NCBI GenBank assembly: GCA_949710005.1
Contig: OX453274.1
Coordinates: 11,226,668 to 11,290,667, forward strand
Source of the DNA: Ricordea florida
Lineage: Eukaryota > Cnidaria > Anthozoa > Corallimorpharia > Ricordeidae
Direction: 5' to 3'
DNA: 64,000 nt
A program made the translations under genes and the position numbers. How positions within the stretch are numbered: the first letter of the stretch is position 1; every line of letters starts with the position of its first letter. A model generated the notes under the pieces. The model did not search any database, was not told where the DNA came from, and saw only the letters and a list, made by a program, of their open reading frames with translations. This document shows positions 45,601 to 53,783 of the stretch, in pieces.

Positions 45601-48600
45601 TCTATCTTTCAAAAACTGTGGAAGAGAGAAGAGCAGTCCTAAAGGAAAAGGGTGCCTGCTGGTCATGCCTCAGACGCGGTCACAGAATCCAAGATTGCAG
45701 GAACAAGAGAGTATGTGGAGTGAACGACTGCACGAAAACACATCATATGACTTTACACAAGGAAAGACAAGAAGCCGACGCATCGGCAAATACATGTAAT
45801 AACAAAGCAGTAGATACCCAGTGTTTATTGCAAGTTCAAAAAATTCGAACAAAAAAGGGATGGATTAACGTGTTGTGGGACAACGGCGCTTCCCTCTGTT
45901 TCATCACGAACAAAAGAGCGAAGGCGGAAAAGCTCAAAGGGATAAAAACTGAACTATCATTAGTAAAGGTCGGAGGAGTTCGCGAACAATTGGTGTCGTA
46001 TAAATATAAGATCCCACTGATTGACAAGAAGGGACAAGAGCTGCAGATTGATGTATACGGTATCGACAAAATAACGTCCGATATTCCGGCTGTAAACCTA
46101 AATGGTGTATACGAGCTATTTAAGAATGTACCGAAGAAAGAAATAGAAAGACCAACAGGGGAAGTAGATGTGTTAATCGGCTACGAATATGCCGGCTTTC
46201 ACCCGCAAAAGGAGCAGAGTTCTGGACACTTGCTTTTGCTAAAGAATCGATTCGGCAGATGCATAGCAGGAACTCACCAACAAATTAAAATAACAAAGGA
46301 CAGGTACGAACTTAATAACGTGCAGGTACTACATATATCATCTCCAAGCGTGGAAGACTTTTATAACATAGAGAACCTCGGCATTGAATGCACTCCACGG
46401 TGCGGAGGATGCAAATGTGGAAAATGTTCCCTGGGTAGCAAGAATTATACAATTAAAGAGGAAAGAGAGCTTGCGCTAATTGAAAGGAACATTAAGTACG
46501 ACAAGGAAGCCAAAAGATGGATCGCTCAGTATCCATGGATTAAGGATCCTAATGATCTGCCTGACAACAGAAAAGTTGCCTTTGGAAAACTGATTTCAAC
46601 TGAAAAACGACTTACAAAAAACTCAGAACATGCAAAAGTCTACAAAGAACAAATACAAGATATGGTTGATCGTGAAGTAGCAAGGAAGCTTTTGATTCAA
46701 GAACTAGAAAACTATAAAGGTCCAATCCACTATATTTCACACCACGAAGTTCTAAAACCAGACTCCAAATCTACTCCCGTTAGAATTGTATTTAACAGCA
46801 GCGCAAATTATATGGGACACGTGTTGAATGACTATTGGGCGAAGGGACCAGACCTACTGAATAACATACTAGCTGTCCTCATAAGATTCAGAGAACAACG
46901 AGTAGCCTTCATTGGTGATATTAAAAAGATGTACCACACCGTTGGGACAGAGGAACTTGACCAGCACACACATCGCTTTCTTTGGCGTGACATGGAAAAA
47001 ATGAGAGAACCCGATACTTACGTAATACAGAGGGTATCATTTGGCGATAAACCCTCCGGCGCAATAGCAACTGTTGCTTTGAGGAAAACCGCAGAAATGG
47101 GCAAGGAACACTTTCCAGAAGCCGCGCAAATAATTCTTAACAGCACATATATGGACGATATCATTGAAAGTGTAGACACACATGAAAGGGCTAATCAACT
47201 TACAGATGACATACAAAGGTTATTAGAGGAGGGAGGATTCAAGCTAAAGGAATGGACCTACTCGAATGATAACTCGAACAGAGATGATACAGAGATACCT
47301 GCTGAGCCTTCTACGGTCACAGAAAAGGTTCTGGGAGTCGTATGGGACCCTAGACAAGATCATTTTAAATTTACAGTTAAATCGAGTTTCTGTACCAAGC
47401 GAAAGAAAATGCGAATTCAGAAGAACAAGACACCCACGGATATTCGACCCATCCATGGTAATCCAGACGTTTTGACCAAACGGATAATTCTCTCTCAGAT
47501 TAACAGCATATATGACCCACTTGGACTAGCTGGACCGTATACCGTAAGAGCTAAAATACTTATGAGAAGACTGTGGACGAACGAAACCAAGATAAACTGG
47601 GACGATCCTATACCAGAAAAATACAAACGTGAATGGAACACATTTTTTAACGACTTACCAGACATGAAAGAAATCACAATAAAACGATGTATCAAACCAA
47701 GTAACTCACTCGAAGATCCCGTTCTTATTATATTCAGCGATGGATCGAATGACGCTTATGGCGCATGTGCCTACGCTAGATGGAAATTAACGACAGGAGG
47801 ATTTGATAGTCATCTCATTCTATCAAAGAATCGCCTCGCCCCAGTCAAAAGGATCTCAATTGACCAAATAGAACTGTGCGGTGCATTGCTTAACAAGAGA
47901 ATTAAAACAATTCTACAGAAACAGTGTAGGTACAAATTCCAACGATATTACCACATTGTTGACTCTCAAATAGTACACGCGATGATACACAAAGAATCGT
48001 ATGGGTTTAATACATTCGCTGCAACCCGCATAGGCGAAATTCAAGAAGGTACCGAAAGAGACGACTGGTACTGGACCAAAGGTAAATACAACATTGCTGA
48101 TTGGTTAACGCATGGTAAAAAACCAACTGAAATAAATCTCAACAGTAACTGGCAGAAAGGACCCGACTTTCTTAAGTTACCGGAAAGCGAATGGCCCATA
48201 TCAAAGGAAACAACTACACATCGACAACTACCGGACACGTTAAAGGTTCTCGCGTCAATTAATGTAACGAGCCTTGCTGAAGAGAACACACTTGCGGACC
48301 GAATTAATATCAACAAGTACTCGAATTTTGAGAAATTATTAAGAGTGACCGCTAGAGTACTAGCACTATACAAGAGAACACCAAGAGTATCATTCCGAAA
48401 TGTAACCAAGGAACTAACAACTGAAGACATCGCAGATGCGGAACTATTCTGGATTAATCACGCACAAAAGATAATGTATGAAGATATCAAAAGAGGAAGA
48501 TATAAGCGACTCTGCCCTCGAACATCTGACGACGGAATATATGTAGTGGGGGGACGCGGACAACGATGGATAGAGATGAGTTACAACAAGCAAGAGCTTA

Positions 48601-51600
48601 TCTTATTACCTTATGAACACCGATTTTCTAGACTTTACGCAGAACACATTCATCAAAGAGGCCACCTTGGAGTACTATCCACAGCTAGTAAAATTCGATC
48701 AAGATTTTGGATAATTCGATTACTTAGACTGGTTAAAAGTATCAAAAACAACTGCGTAATCTGCAGAAAACTTGAGAAAAAACTTAGCGAACAAGTGATG
48801 GGAAAGTTACCCATCGAAAGACTGAAACCAGCACCAGCATGGCATTCCACAGCTCTTGATTTGTTTGGACCCTTTAAGATTAGAGATGAAATAAAGAAGA
48901 GAACAACGGGAAAGGCATACGGTGTAATATTCAACTGTCTTACTACTCGAGCTGTCCATGTGGACATCTCACCAGATTACAGCACACAGAAATTTCTAAT
49001 GGTATTGAGACGTTTTGTGTCCATAAGAGGTTATCCGTCAAAGCTATATTCAGACAATGGGCCCCAACTTGTATCAGCCAATGAAGAATTAAAAAGAATA
49101 ATAAAGGACTTTGATCAAGAATCACTCAAACAGTTTGGAGTGACGCAAGGCCTTCAATGGATATTCTCATCTGCCGACGCTCCATGGCAAAATGGCGCAT
49201 CAGAAGCACTTATAAAATCGATTAAGAAAGCAATTACAGTAGCTGTTGGTGAGAGTGTGATGGCATTCTCGGAATTACAAACAGTGTGTTTCGAAGCAGC
49301 CAACCTAGTAAACGAGAGACCAATAGGTAGACACCCAACCTCACCAGACGATGATTCCTATCTATGCCCAAATGATCTTTTACTTGGTCGATCGACCTCT
49401 CGAGTACCAAGTGGACCGTTTACACAAACGGAAAACCCGCGATACAGATTTGAATTTATTCAGAGAATCGTAGATAACTTTTGGAAAAGATGGACTAGAG
49501 AATATTTTCCGAGCTTAATCATACACCAAAAATGGCACACCTCCAAGAGAAACCTTAAACAGGGCGATATCGTTCTTATTCAAGATTCAAACCAGGTTAG
49601 AGGTCAGTGGAAACTTGGAAAAGTTTCTGAAGTATTTCCAGGAGAGGATGGCAAAGTTAGGAAGGTGCATGTAGTCTACAAAAACCCCAAAGCAGGAGAA
49701 CCCTTGTACAAATATTCTGGAAGAGGATACGTTACAGTGGAAAGATCGGTTAACAGGCTGGTATTGGTAGTACCAGTCGATGAAAAAGACTCTAACTAAG
49801 ATATTATAAAAGAGAAATATACTGAACATTAACATTTTTCATATTATAAATTTGGCGGGGGGAGTGTTTCGCTCTGTATTAATGAGATAATTGGCTCTGA
49901 ATTAATTAAAGAATCCTACGCGCGAAAACGTAACAATGACTAATTAACGGTAATTAGGCCATAACGAGAAACAGCAAACACGGAGACAACCATCGGGTAA
50001 ATATCTCTCTTTCTAAACAATGTAACTGATTTCATTGTATCTAAACTAATCGATGATATATTTCACCAGATTTCGAACACGTGATACACGCAACATAATC
50101 CAAGAAAACGTAACAAGAGTGTGTAACAGTTTGAAACTGATGGTTGAATAAAATACATCACAAAACAATACAGACATGTCGAAATACTATACAATGTATG
50201 AAGGCAAAATAAGGTAAACATCTTACAAGTGGAATGAGATTTACAAGTAAGTGTTCTGGACCAAAAAAAACAACTGGATTGCCAGCAAGTTCGATAGCCA
50301 ACATTTTGTGTTTTGTTTTTATATTCATTTGGTAAATGAAAGCCCTTCTCTGATTAGATAACCATAACTAAGTAACTAATAATATAATTATACATGTATA
50401 TTAATGATAGCAATAACAATAGAACTGAAACAATAACAAAAAACAACTAACTATGACACCAGCCAAGGGCAATGGGGAGGGAGGGGAACTCGAAGAAAAG
50501 GTGAGAGCGAATCAAGAGCAACTGCAAACTTGGAAGGCAAAGTACACACTAAAAGTACAAGATTCGAACGATGAACCAAGCCATCAGGAGAAGACCACTG
50601 GCTGTCATCCCAATCAACTGCCCCAGGGCTCCACTGACCTCGAAGGTTACACAGTACATGCCAAAATGGCTACTGCTGCACACCAGAAATGACAACATGC
50701 TGCTTTCTTTTAAATCATTTGCAGATCCAAACAACCTGCACCACATGTGTGGAGCACTGACAAAATACCAGATGCCACAGACACCAATGATGACAAGACC
50801 ACCAGTAAAACATGCTAGTAGCTACAAATGCTAACCGCTACAAATGCTAACCGCTACAAATGCTAACCGCTACAAATGCTAACCACTACAAATGCTAACT
50901 GCTACAAATGCTGATGACTGATATACTGACTGATGATACGCTTTACACTCTGTAGGATGAAACCAGCAAGGGAAAAACAAACAACATTGCTCCTCGTAGT
51001 TAACTAGCTTAAATTACATTTAAGCCCATGATACATAATTATGTTCTAGTTCAATTTTATCTTTGGTTTAAATTTTATTTTTCTTTGTTTCAAACTCATT
51101 ATCATACATTACGATAGCAGAAAACAAAGGAAAATAAAATTTGAACCAAGGAAAAAATTGAACTAGAACATAAACACACATATACAGCTAGTGCACACGT
51201 GCGTGTATTGACATACGCATGTATGCAAAATATGCTCATTTATTATATGGCTTGTGCTTCTAGGCGATATAACGCGCGCTCTGATTGGCTAACTGTCAAT
51301 GAATTGTAGGGCATTATTCTCCCGTAATGCCCACAGGCCGATTACGGACTTGCAAAAACAAAACAAAAAGGAATTAAAAAACCGTCGATTTTTTTTGTCT
51401 GAAAATTGTAGCGGTTGAGAATGAGTGACTGAAGCAGAAAACTCTGAGAGTGAATTTTATTATCCGGACAAAGTACAATTTCAGGACAACAGTGATTTGA
51501 CAGAACGAGTTGGCGAGAGAGAAAACGAAGGAAACAGTCAAGAAGAAATTAAAACTTTCGTGAAGGAGCAATTAAGTGACAACACAACAAAGAAAACAGT

Positions 51601-53783
51601 CAGCGACATGAAAACATTTCAACGCTATTTGTTATCAATAAACAAGGGCGATGTAGAAGTTTTGGACCTACCGGCTGATGACCTTGACCATTTACTTGCA
51701 AAGTTTTCAAGGAGTTGCGTAAAATTAATGGCGACGAGTACGAGCCTGACAAGCTATCGGGTCAACAACGAAGCATTCAGAGATTCCTTTCCGATGGGAA
51801 ATCGCCATTCAATATTCTTGTGCAAAAGGAATTTGAGATGTCACGTAAAGTTCTCGCAAACAAACGGAACAGTTTAGTTCTGAAAGCCGGCAAGAGCAAC
51901 AGGCCAAACGCCACCCGCTCGTTGACAGATGACGAAGAAGACAAACTCTTCAAAAGAGGCCAGTTTGGTGCTTTCAGTCCCGAAGTCCTGCAGAGAGCCA
52001 TGTGGTGGTTTTTGTCCCTCCATTTTGGCTTCATCGAAAGTGATGAAGAAGACTGAACATTCTGAACAGTGCATTCCTGTAGTATACTTTCAACGAGGCC
52101 GTTGACATTTTTCTGTACTTATTGACTTTGGCCGTTGATTCTCAAAAACATTGACGAAATTTTCCTTGTTGTAACGTGACCATAACATTCCACATGAACT
52201 TTTTACAGCTGCACTATAAATTGTGACGAAAATAAAAATTATTTTAGATCGAAAGACGCGTTAGTTCACCTGATTTGTGCAGTTAGAAAAGATGAATGAA
52301 CAGGGAAGCGCGCGCACTGCCGGATGTAAAGTGATCACTTCCGCTGCGCTAGCTTTGGCTTTTTTGCTTTATTTTTGTTTTTGTGCCATATAATAAACAA
52401 CTTAATAACCTCGACCGTTTGGTCGTTACGGGAAAATCTCAAACCTCGGCCTACTGTATTGACCTCGCTATCGCTCGGTCAATACGGCGAGGCCTCAGTT
52501 TGAGATTTTCCCGTAACGACCTCACTCTCGGTTATTAAGTAGTTAATAATACGCGTAAGCAATGTTTGGGTATACCTAAGCTGCACTGTATACTCAATTA
52601 GTTGATTTATACTGTACTACCATAATACCAATGGTGATGATAAAAATTGTAGTCAAAATCCATGACCAAACCCTTTTGAAGGGGGGCGGGCACACTGTAC
52701 CATCATTAAGGGCATCAATATTAATTCTTTATTAGGGACTCCCTCCACGGATTAAACTGAGTTGGTAACATTAAACCCTGGAGATGATTCATGCTAGATT
52801 TCTGCATGACCCCAAACTTCATTATGCATGTAGTACATGAATTTTCTCATTCTCTGAGAACAAGAAACGTTGGATTGATTTCTGCACAGGTCCCTACTTC
52901 ATTATGCATGCTGTAGCCAAACTGTTTCATTAACATTATTATTATTTTCCCTTACCACCCCTCAAATAAGTATTATTGGCCGGGGGTCAGAGATAAATGT
53001 TTACAGCATTTCCGAAATATTGCGGGCAAGATTTTCGCACCGGTCCCTACTTCATTATGCATGCACCAGATGAATTGTTCACATGTAAACAATTTTTGTT
53101 ATTGCAGAATGATACAATATGGCTACAGCATGCATAATGAAGTAGGGACCTGTGCGGAAATCATTCCATATTGCGCTTAAATTTAATTACATCTATAGAT
53201 ATTCTTTCATTCTGCAATAACAAGAAATGTTTACATGTGCATTACCTTAAACAATTCATCTGCTGCATGTATAATGAAGTAGGGACCTGTGCGGAAATCT
53301 TGCCGAAATGTTTGCTCGTGTATTAGCCTAGACAATACTGCTACTGTAAAGCATGCATGATCTGGGGTGATACGGAAATCTAGGCGATGATTCATATTTG
53401 CCCTCACCGGTTTTCCTAATCTCTTGAGTGACTTCTGCAATAACAGGGCTAACGTGTTCAAGATAAACGTTCAGTATTCCTGTATTGGGATAATATTTCA
53501 ATGCCTCCGCTAAAACGCGAACCCACTCGTCTTCATCGGCGCTCGCAATCTCAAGGATTTCAGTTATTTCAGCGCTGGTCTCCTCAACAACACGGCGAGG
53601 TAAATGAAGGAATGCCATCATTAATTTAATCTTTACCGCAGTTTCCAGGCGATGAAAACATTCTGGAATATTTCGGACAACATCTTGAGTGAGAGAAGAT
53701 CTTAAACTACTACCAGACCACGTATCATCCGAAGACAACTTGTTGTGAAGCCACACGGCTGTGTCTGCACGACGAGCCGCCAT
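31464..53783 (-). CDS. NELFA: NELF-A, negative elongation factor complex subunit A (10 coding exons)
   Basis: Exons 5' to 3': 53783-53408, 43683-43516, 42303-42208, 40724-40600, 39228-39162, 38701-38589, 36865-36707, 34848-34606, 32628-32529, 31672-31464. They join in frame to 551 codons plus TAA (human protein about 528). The N-terminus (MAARRADTAVWLHNKLSSDD ... KIKLMMAFLHLPRRVVEE) is the HDAg-like domain that contacts NELF-C and polymerase. Residues about 126-181 include PLESQYLNRSALL and RRKPKSATLRAEL, near-identical to vertebrate NELF-A. PDYAAGL and the C-terminal REQMLAAHEMFRNANRVSRA and MLFEMNYDSGHWRRLKR blocks also match. The middle is Ser/Thr/Ala-rich with a Gln-rich part, as in the RNA-binding tentacle. 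It acts in the nucleus in promoter-proximal pausing of RNA polymerase II. All splice sites are GT-AG. Intron 1 (9.7 kb) carries a BEL/Pao retrotransposon; the start was chosen at the conserved MAA. Confidence 0.93.
31673..32528. other. NELFA intron 9
   Basis: Holds one copy (about 32285-32370) of a small repeat with GGTCCCTTGGGGAA and TGTTTCCCTCGGGAC ends, related to 37455-37555. Nothing else is recognised. Confidence 0.5.
32705..32962. repeat. 45-bp tandem repeat, about 5.6 units
   Basis: The unit is built on TTGAGTACTAACTCCAAGTG then CACGAGCTACCCATCCCCAC then CCCTC. It lies in NELFA intron 8, about 80 bp upstream of exon 9 on the gene strand. Confidence 0.9.
33175..34212 (-). mobile_element. 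tRNA-derived SINE with internal minisatellite
   Basis: The minus-strand head (34212 to about 34140) has GGCTGGCGCAGTGGTGACAG (A box) and GGTTTGACTCCC (B box). It is followed by a TTGTTGGTTCTCTCCTTGCT / TTTTTCTCCGTGTTCTCTG body typical of an anthozoan SINE. The 3' side (33223 down to about 33175) holds AAATTCCAATTACATCTGGA. Between body and tail the CCAACACCTCC segment has expanded into the 18-bp array. Confidence 0.75.
33223..34070. repeat. 18-bp minisatellite, about 47 units
   Basis: The plus-strand unit is GGAGGTGCTGGTTTGTTT with C/T, T/A and T/G variants at fixed positions. Because 18 is a multiple of three, most frames stay open and give artefactual Gly/Val/Leu, Cys/Leu/Glu/Val and Ser/Lys/Gln/Thr ORFs. 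Confidence 0.95.
34468..34579. mobile_element. Foldback element, family copy 2
   Basis: Same family as 30755-30874. Arms CAGTTTCTGGGCAACCGTGC and inverse. It ends 26 bp from the NELFA exon 8 donor (34606), so the hairpin would form in the nascent transcript just after the 5' splice site. Confidence 0.8.
35030..35170. repeat. Dispersed repeat family (copy 3 of 3, inverted)
   Basis: Inverse of the blocks at 14935-15235 and 20825-21005, for example GAATTCTCCGGCC, GCGCTTTCAGAATATTCTCC and ACACAATTCTCCTGCTACTG. The rest of 34850-35800 shows no exon. Confidence 0.6.
35812..35970. repeat. 54-bp tandem repeat, three copies
   Basis: The unit contains CATCCACAAAGGGAAAACTG and CGACTTCCCACTCAGACTAT. 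Copies are almost identical, so the array is young. It reads as 18-residue repeats on the plus strand, but there is no gene context. Confidence 0.9.
36034..36260. repeat. Dispersed repeat, copy 2 (inverted to 1625-1840)
   Basis: Shares GTGATTGAGTGAGTGAAGGA, GATAGGTATGGCAAAAAGGT and TGTATGTAAAAGTGATGAAA-type blocks with the left-edge copy. Confidence 0.65.
36540..36671. repeat. AAT/AAC trinucleotide and hexanucleotide microsatellite
   Basis: (AATAAC)n grading into (AAT)n over about 130 bp, only 36 bp past the NELFA exon 7 donor. The flanking minus-strand ORF runs into it and gives an artefactual Ile/Val-rich tail. Confidence 0.9.
36880..38260. other. NELFA intron 6 repeats
   Basis: Contains a repeat with GGTCCCTCGGGAAAC / GAGGGGAAACAAAAC ends at 37455-37555, a CA microsatellite at 38031-38048, and an imperfect inverted repeat at about 38105-38205 (GAGAATATCGGC / GCCGATATTCTCCCC). 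No exon was found. Confidence 0.5.
38270..38482 (-). mobile_element. tRNA-derived SINE (Ala/Val-like head)
   Basis: From 38482 the minus strand reads GGCTTGATAGCTCAGTTGGG ... ATGGGTTCGAATCCCGTCC, a nearly complete tRNA shape, followed by CCTGAATTTTTTTCAGGC and a unique body. The head continues into SINE body without CCA or a terminator, so it is not a functional tRNA gene. It lies about 105 bp from NELFA exon 6. Confidence 0.8.
38720..40420. other. NELFA introns 4 and 5, nothing recognised besides exon 5
   Basis: Apart from exon 5 (39228-39162) no repeat boundary or coding segment was identified. Confidence 0.35.
40425..40515 (-). mobile_element. tRNA-like SINE head
   Basis: The minus strand carries TGGTGGTAGAGCATCGC (A box) and GCAGGTTCGAATCCCATGCC (B box) about 35 nt apart. 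The body is too degraded to bound. Confidence 0.55.
40740..43330. other. NELFA introns 2 and 3
   Basis: Mostly AT-rich (notably 41510-41700). A G-run-rich block lies at 42735-42775. A GACTAACGTTTCGACAACCT / TGAGAAGAAGTCATCTTCAG block at 42505-42560 resembles a widely dispersed metazoan repeat motif. A short inverted repeat CCATCTATTGTTTGTCAAA lies at 43329-43389, partly outside this span. No exon other than exon 3. Confidence 0.4.
43899..44206 (+). repeat. 5' LTR of the BEL/Pao element
   Basis: Starts TGTTTCGCTCTGTATTAATG and ends AACAATACA. An AATAAA near 44180 could serve as the polyadenylation signal. Confidence 0.95.
44207..44225 (+). promoter_or_regulatory. Very short leader / presumed primer-binding region
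   Basis: Only 19 nt (beginning TTCGAAATCCGATGC) separate the 5' LTR from the polyprotein ATG. It does not start with the usual TGG that pairs with tRNA CCA ends, so the primer tRNA is unclear. Confidence 0.5.
44226..49799 (+). CDS. BEL/Pao gag-pol polyprotein
   Basis: 1857 codons from the first sensible ATG (44226); the open frame extends upstream into the LTR without an in-frame ATG. Order: coiled, charged gag N-terminus; DUF1759-like gag region (about 235-390); zinc knuckles (CWSCLRRGHRIQDC near 478); aspartic protease with DNGAS near 552; reverse transcriptase with YMDD near 975; RNase H (FSDGS near 1171); integrase zinc-binding H..H..C..C region near 1470-1500; integrase core with the DLFGP, SDNGP and E of NGASEA positions near 1544, 1609 and 1659; C-terminal DUF5641-like region near 1750-1850. 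All catalytic motifs are present and there is no stop or frameshift. No envelope gene follows. It supplies retrotransposition functions in the cytoplasm and nucleus. Confidence 0.97.
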   Translation: MAEEAKKIRTTAKTRFTRRRNEFLKSVRENRGIDTVKRTFAELHEAWSTVEGKHDLYTLHLTEEEIEHNETWINELQELYNEAAAIQIQYINDQVQLEKRQREEISRQEVIRIEQEKFQRLLDQMNLRKKSQETIFETLTNYAQSLMESHDGGQDAPAALRKTARELEVALANCNELHNKLLELLNTERAKYEIKWIREIYERYNEMSGKIESFIAKGKNVESAQRQNPLQLEKVKMPSFTGEIRDYPRFKTDFERQVMPTISIENVPYILRSCLSKEAASTVKSIDDDLDAMWKRLDEKYGDPAKVVDVIMNGIQNTRNIKDGENRRLIEFINIIEDGYRDLKRLGLEKEITTTSSVSIIEKKLPTDLKREWSKLVTCESSTIDKTDKFPSLLRFLLDQKQAIEYENSDLRTIGNNFKTRGSAYYSEKDDDRVANPSTRRIKCLIHDGAYHWIGECKVYLSKTVEERRAVLKEKGACWSCLRRGHRIQDCRNKRVCGVNDCTKTHHMTLHKERQEADASANTCNNKAVDTQCLLQVQKIRTKKGWINVLWDNGASLCFITNKRAKAEKLKGIKTELSLVKVGGVREQLVSYKYKIPLIDKKGQELQIDVYGIDKITSDIPAVNLNGVYELFKNVPKKEIERPTGEVDVLIGYEYAGFHPQKEQSSGHLLLLKNRFGRCIAGTHQQIKITKDRYELNNVQVLHISSPSVEDFYNIENLGIECTPRCGGCKCGKCSLGSKNYTIKEERELALIERNIKYDKEAKRWIAQYPWIKDPNDLPDNRKVAFGKLISTEKRLTKNSEHAKVYKEQIQDMVDREVARKLLIQELENYKGPIHYISHHEVLKPDSKSTPVRIVFNSSANYMGHVLNDYWAKGPDLLNNILAVLIRFREQRVAFIGDIKKMYHTVGTEELDQHTHRFLWRDMEKMREPDTYVIQRVSFGDKPSGAIATVALRKTAEMGKEHFPEAAQIILNSTYMDDIIESVDTHERANQLTDDIQRLLEEGGFKLKEWTYSNDNSNRDDTEIPAEPSTVTEKVLGVVWDPRQDHFKFTVKSSFCTKRKKMRIQKNKTPTDIRPIHGNPDVLTKRIILSQINSIYDPLGLAGPYTVRAKILMRRLWTNETKINWDDPIPEKYKREWNTFFNDLPDMKEITIKRCIKPSNSLEDPVLIIFSDGSNDAYGACAYARWKLTTGGFDSHLILSKNRLAPVKRISIDQIELCGALLNKRIKTILQKQCRYKFQRYYHIVDSQIVHAMIHKESYGFNTFAATRIGEIQEGTERDDWYWTKGKYNIADWLTHGKKPTEINLNSNWQKGPDFLKLPESEWPISKETTTHRQLPDTLKVLASINVTSLAEENTLADRININKYSNFEKLLRVTARVLALYKRTPRVSFRNVTKELTTEDIADAELFWINHAQKIMYEDIKRGRYKRLCPRTSDDGIYVVGGRGQRWIEMSYNKQELILLPYEHRFSRLYAEHIHQRGHLGVLSTASKIRSRFWIIRLLRLVKSIKNNCVICRKLEKKLSEQVMGKLPIERLKPAPAWHSTALDLFGPFKIRDEIKKRTTGKAYGVIFNCLTTRAVHVDISPDYSTQKFLMVLRRFVSIRGYPSKLYSDNGPQLVSANEELKRIIKDFDQESLKQFGVTQGLQWIFSSADAPWQNGASEALIKSIKKAITVAVGESVMAFSELQTVCFEAANLVNERPIGRHPTSPDDDSYLCPNDLLLGRSTSRVPSGPFTQTENPRYRFEFIQRIVDNFWKRWTREYFPSLIIHQKWHTSKRNLKQGDIVLIQDSNQVRGQWKLGKVSEVFPGEDGKVRKVHVVYKNPKAGEPLYKYSGRGYVTVERSVNRLVLVVPVDEKDSN
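49865..50172 (+). repeat. 3' LTR of the BEL/Pao element
   Basis: Same length and, as far as read by eye, the same sequence as the 5' LTR. Followed directly by GACAT. Confidence 0.95.
50400..51030. repeat. ~600-bp dispersed repeat, plus-orientation copy
   Basis: Matches 56935-57490 in inverse orientation: TTGGAAGGCAAAGTACACAC, GCCCCAGGGCTC, AGAAATGACAACATGCTG, ACCAGATGCCACAGACACC and TTGCTCCTCGTAGTTAACTA. This copy carries about six tandem 16-bp TGCTAACCGCTACAAA units at 50815-50905. Weak ORFs in both copies are related but broken. Confidence 0.8.
51250..51420. other. Repeat-like segment upstream of the recombinase-like ORF
   Basis: Contains GCGCGCTCTGATTGGCTAAC, a motif recurring in several dispersed elements of this window (12650, 16278). 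It may be the 5' part of the element carrying the ORF at 51425. Confidence 0.4.
51425..52056 (+). pseudogene. Crypton-like / DUF3504-type tyrosine-recombinase ORF, N-terminal part, frameshifted
   Basis: Two overlapping frames describe one protein. The first, from 51425, gives FVKEQLSDNTTKKTVSDMKT then FQRYLL and DLPADDLDHLLAKF. The second, from about 51715, gives NGDEYEPDKLSGQQRSIQRF, KSNRPNATRSLTDDEEDKLF and WWFLSLHFGF. The switch near 51702-51715 fits a single-base loss in a T run. The pattern (N-terminal SAM-like core, EY.P..L...QRSI, HFGFR) matches the DUF3504/KCTD1-like recombinase family abundant in corals and related to Crypton transposons. The catalytic C-terminal half is missing: it ends TGA soon after HFGF. 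A decayed element in NELFA intron 1. Confidence 0.6.
52401..52540. mobile_element. 140-bp foldback element
   Basis: CTTAATAACC...GTCGTTACGGGAAAATCTCA is mirrored by TGAGATTTTCCCGTAACGAC...GGTTATTAAG, with a secondary TTGACCTCG/CGGTCAATA stem in the centre. Confidence 0.8.
52800..53310. repeat. Inverted multi-copy GGTCCCTACTTCATTATGCA repeat
   Basis: The GGTCCCTACTTCATTATGCA block occurs near 52890 and 53043 and inverted at 53128 and 53262; a degenerate copy lies near 52815. Arms also share TGAATTGTTCACATGTAAAC / TTTACATGTGCATTACC. Together they form a compound palindrome about 100 bp past the NELFA exon 1 donor. Confidence 0.75.

Larger units (their letters stand above)
43899..50172 (+). mobile_element. 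Full-length BEL/Pao LTR retrotransposon
   Basis: 6274 bp. Two 308-bp LTRs (43899-44206, 49865-50172) begin TG, end CA and look identical on reading. A 5-bp target duplication GACAT lies at 43894-43898 and 50173-50177. One uninterrupted gag-pol frame sits between them, and a purine-rich GGCGGGGGGAG precedes the 3' LTR. It is inserted antisense in NELFA intron 1. Intact frame plus identical LTRs point to a very recent insertion. Confidence 0.97.

Noticed and set aside
48041-48430. Antisense ORFs within the BEL/Pao polyprotein region
   Set aside because: They are shadow frames of an intact coding region without motifs.
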